Positions 4,917 through 6,504 of a stretch of DNA of 6,504 nucleotides are shown here, one piece after another (position 1 is the stretch's first letter; every line of letters begins with the position of its first letter). The position numbers were made by a program, and so were the translations under genes. The notes beneath the pieces were generated by a model, which was given only the letters and a program-made list of their open reading frames with translations, made no database searches and was not told where the DNA came from. Source of the DNA: an uncultured Oscillospiraceae bacterium (GTDB lineage: Bacteria > Bacillota > Clostridia > Oscillospirales > Ruminococcaceae); contig CAKSEO010000071.1 of NCBI GenBank assembly GCA_934446565.1, forward strand, positions 1 through 6,504, read 5' to 3'.

Positions 4917-4954
4917 CCGCATCGCACGCCGCCGCGCCCGACAAGGAGGTTTTT

Positions 4955-6130
4955 ATGTTACTCAGTATCGCTCTTATCCTTATCTTCGGGCTGCTGCTCG
5001 GGGAACTCGCAGGACTGCTCAGGCTGCCAAAGCTGACCGGAATGATAGCCGCAGGTATCCTGCTCGGCTCCCTGGGCTGGCTCGACCCGTCGCTGCTAGG
5101 AATCTCCGCCGACCTGCGGAAAATAGCGCTCATCATAATCCTGACCCGCGCCGGGCTCAACCTAGAAATATCCGACCTGAAAAAATGCGGCAGACCCGCT
5201 CTGCTGATGAGCTTTGTTCCGGCGGCGTGCGAGATAGTCGGCGTAACGCTGCTCGCCCAGCTCCTGCTTGGGCTGAACATCGCAGAAGCTGCAACGATGG
5301 GGTCAGTCCTCGCAGCAGTATCCCCTGCCGTAATCGTCCCGAAAATGCTGAAACTAATGGAGGAAAAGCGCGGCACCGACAAACAGATACCACAGATGAT
5401 ACTCGCCGGCGCGTCCATGGACGATGTATTCGTTATCGTGATGTTCTCGGTGTTTTCCGGGCTCTGCGCCGGGGGCGATGTTTCCGCGCTGTCAATTATC
5501 AACATTCCGGTATCCATACTGCTCGGAGCAGCCGGAGGAGCTGTCTGCGGCGTCCTGCTGGCACTGATGTTCCGGAAATTCCACATGCGCGACAGCGTTA
5601 AGGTCATACTGGTGATGAGCATTGCGTTCCTGCTGATGACGCTGGAGGACGTGCTGCCTGATTTTATAGGGTTCTCCGGGCTGGTCGCTGTTATGACTGC
5701 TGGTATCGCCATCCGCTGGCGTGAACCGGAACGCGCGGTACGTATCTCCGCGAAGTACTCCAGGCTGTGGACCGCTGCGGAGCTCATGCTGTTCGTGCTG
5801 GTGGGCGCGGAGGTGGATCTCGGCTCTGTCGGCGGGATATGGCTGCCTGTGCTGGGAGTTATCCTCGGAGCGCTGGCGTTCCGCTGCGCCGGAGTGTTCC
5901 TGTGCCTGCTCAAAACCAGGCTCAACCTGCGGGAGCGTCTGTTCTGCATGCTGGCGTATACGCCGAAAGCGACCGTCCAGGCTGCTATCGGCGGAGTTCC
6001 TCTCGCGATGGGGCTTGCCTGCGGCAGCGTGATACTTTCCGGCGCAGTCGTTGCAATACTCGTCACTGCAACTGCGGGAGCGTTCCTGATAGACCTAACG
6101 GCTCCGCGCTTGCTGAATAAAGAGGGATAG
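4955..6130 (+). CDS. CPA-family cation (Na+ or K+):proton antiporter
   Basis: A 391-residue, highly hydrophobic inner-membrane protein of the Na_H_Exchanger (CPA) fold, expected to swap cytoplasmic Na+ or K+ for protons. Landmarks in order: LRLPKLTGMIAAGILLG (22-38), LTRAGLNLEISDLKK (63-77), GSVLAAVSPAVIVPKML (116-132), the transport-site acidic pair D156-D157 in AGASMDDVFVIVMFS, FSGLVAVMTAGI (240-251), LMLFVLVGAEVDL (277-289) and YTPKATVQAAIGGVPL (335-350) with K338. About 11-13 membrane segments are expected. There is no C-terminal TrkA-N or TrkA-C regulatory domain. The start at 4955 has AAGGAGG five nt upstream. The in-frame ATG at 4838 has no ribosome site and lies inside the leader hairpin. 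The gene follows a KdpE-like regulator in the same direction and may be cotranscribed with it. The exact ion is not readable. Confidence 0.9.
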   Translation: MLLSIALILIFGLLLGELAGLLRLPKLTGMIAAGILLGSLGWLDPSLLGISADLRKIALIIILTRAGLNLEISDLKKCGRPALLMSFVPAACEIVGVTLLAQLLLGLNIAEAATMGSVLAAVSPAVIVPKMLKLMEEKRGTDKQIPQMILAGASMDDVFVIVMFSVFSGLCAGGDVSALSIINIPVSILLGAAGGAVCGVLLALMFRKFHMRDSVKVILVMSIAFLLMTLEDVLPDFIGFSGLVAVMTAGIAIRWREPERAVRISAKYSRLWTAAELMLFVLVGAEVDLGSVGGIWLPVLGVILGALAFRCAGVFLCLLKTRLNLRERLFCMLAYTPKATVQAAIGGVPLAMGLACGSVILSGAVVAILVTATAGAFLIDLTAPRLLNKEG

Positions 6131-6156
6131 TAACCTGTGGTGAGAATATGTCTGCT

Positions 6157-6186
6157 TTGAGGAAAGTAGTCTTCGAAAACTATAAT
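6157..6186 (+). promoter_or_regulatory. Candidate promoter facing the hairpin array
   Basis: TTGAGG (6157-6162), an 18-nt spacer and a perfect TATAAT (6181-6186). A transcript starting near 6193 would run straight into the hairpin array at 6233-6463, with no convincing gene before the window ends. It may drive a gene beyond 6504 or a structured RNA. Confidence 0.4.
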
Positions 6187-6232
6187 TTATGTTTGTAGGA
6201 ACGTTGGAGTTTGCATCACTAATTGGGAGAGT

Positions 6233-6258
6233 CAAGAGGGGGACTAGTCCCCCTCTTG
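6233..6258. repeat. 26-bp perfect palindrome
   Basis: CAAGAGGGGGACT followed directly by its reverse complement AGTCCCCCTCTTG, centred on ACTAGT. It opens the hairpin array. Having no loop, it can act as a dimer-protein site or a cruciform, and it could be one boundary of the element. Confidence 0.8.
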
Positions 6259-6434
6259 CAGGTCGAGGGCAGCGCCCTCGTCGCCGTAGGCGAAACCTCC
6301 GCGCGGAGCGCGGCTACTCTGCGCGCTGGCGCGCAGTAACTCCGTGCGAAGCACGGAATAACGCAAAAAAAGCGCTAAAGGGGCGCGGGGGGAAAACAAG
6401 AGTTTTCCCCCGCTGGGCGTAGGACGTGATATCC

Positions 6435-6463
6435 TCCAAAACAGTCCAGTGGACTGTTTTGGA
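6435..6463. repeat. 14-bp inverted repeat closing the hairpin array
   Basis: TCCAAAACAGTCCA (6435-6448) and TGGACTGTTTTGGA (6450-6463) are exact complements around a single G. The base composition is less GC-rich than the inner hairpins. It may be the other boundary of the array or an operator. The TTTT lies within the arm rather than after it, so it is not a standard terminator. Confidence 0.75.
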
Positions 6464-6504
6464 ATAAGTGTTTATCCATAAGGAAAGGCGCTCATGTAAT
6501 ATGC

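Larger units (their letters stand above)
6233..6463. repeat. Array of eight tandem hairpins, probable dispersed palindromic element
   Basis: This is most of the gene-free stretch 6131-6504. In order: a 26-bp perfect palindrome (6233-6258); CGAGGGC/GCCCTCG with loop AGC (6264-6280); TCGCC/GGCGA with loop GTA (6281-6293); CCGCGC/GCGCGG with loop GGA (6299-6313), overlapping the palindrome CTCCGCGCGGAG (6297-6308); CTGCGCGC/GCGCGCAG with a 2-nt centre (6319-6336); TCCGTGC/GCACGGA with loop GAA (6341-6357); GGGGGAAAAC/GTTTTCCCCC with loop AAGA (6388-6411); and a 14-bp-arm inverted repeat with a single central base (6435-6463). None is followed by a U-run. The open frame across it (6189-6422) is arginine-rich low-complexity sequence, as expected of translated palindromes, and is not called as a gene. 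Confidence 0.85.

Noticed and set aside
4838..4954. N-terminal extension of the antiporter from the in-frame ATG at 4838
   Set aside because: This ATG has no Shine-Dalgarno and lies at the end of the leader hairpin's first arm. ATG 4955 has an ideal AAGGAGG and begins the first membrane segment, as in the family.
4828..6066. 412-codon open frame on the minus strand opposite the antiporter
   Set aside because: It is serine/threonine/alanine-rich sequence typical of the complement of a GC-rich membrane-protein gene. It has no domain and no ribosome site.
6189..6422. Open frame of 77 codons in the right-hand spacer
   Set aside because: Its arginine-rich sequence simply reads the hairpin array. 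There is no ribosome binding site and no recognisable domain.
6231..6463. CRISPR array
   Set aside because: The palindromes differ from each other in sequence and size and are not a constant repeat with unique spacers of equal length.

Overview
The window looks like Gram-positive Firmicutes DNA, most likely a gut Ruminococcus/Oscillospiraceae-type bacterium. Strong AGGAGG-type ribosome binding sites, consensus sigma-A promoters with 17-nt spacers and the protein families present all support this. The species cannot be fixed from the sequence. Two parts are visible. Positions 1 to about 2050 are the AT-richer end of an integrated mobile element. Positions 2051 to 6504 are GC-richer, chromosome-like DNA.

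Mobile element end (1-2053). A small excisionase-like winged-helix protein (397-672) and a tyrosine integrase (779-1963) point rightward at the 3' end of a tRNA-Gly(CCC) gene (2051-2124, minus strand), which is almost certainly the attachment site. Both genes are preceded by versions of the same control module: a -35/17-nt/-10 promoter, exactly 14 nt, a CACGTCATAA(A)GTCTGA box that overlaps a small hairpin, and a GGAGGTAA Shine-Dalgarno. In the upstream copy a 58-nt hairpin sits between that Shine-Dalgarno and an ATGGCAA start. This start opens a possible 14-codon leader peptide whose stop overlaps the excisionase ATG. A minus-strand terminator inside the element ends tRNA transcription before it can run into the integrase gene.

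Chromosomal part. tRNA-Gly has a perfect consensus promoter. Next to it and on the same strand is an AGCS-family sodium:alanine/glycine symporter (2220-3833) with an unusual hydrophilic insertion of about 85-90 residues. A 190-bp divergent spacer holding a perfect 20-bp palindrome separates it from a KdpE-like OmpR-family response regulator (4036-4740) that has no kinase gene beside it. A 214-nt leader with a long stacked hairpin then precedes a CPA-family cation:proton antiporter (4955-6130). The theme of the chromosomal part is sodium and potassium ion homeostasis and Na+-coupled transport.

The right end (6131-6504) has no credible protein gene. It holds a candidate promoter followed by a dense run of at least eight back-to-back hairpins (6233-6463). 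Several have GNA trinucleotide loops, which are unusually stable in single-stranded DNA. This looks like a dispersed palindromic element and is one of the three most interesting non-coding signals, with the duplicated xis/int control module and the antiporter leader.
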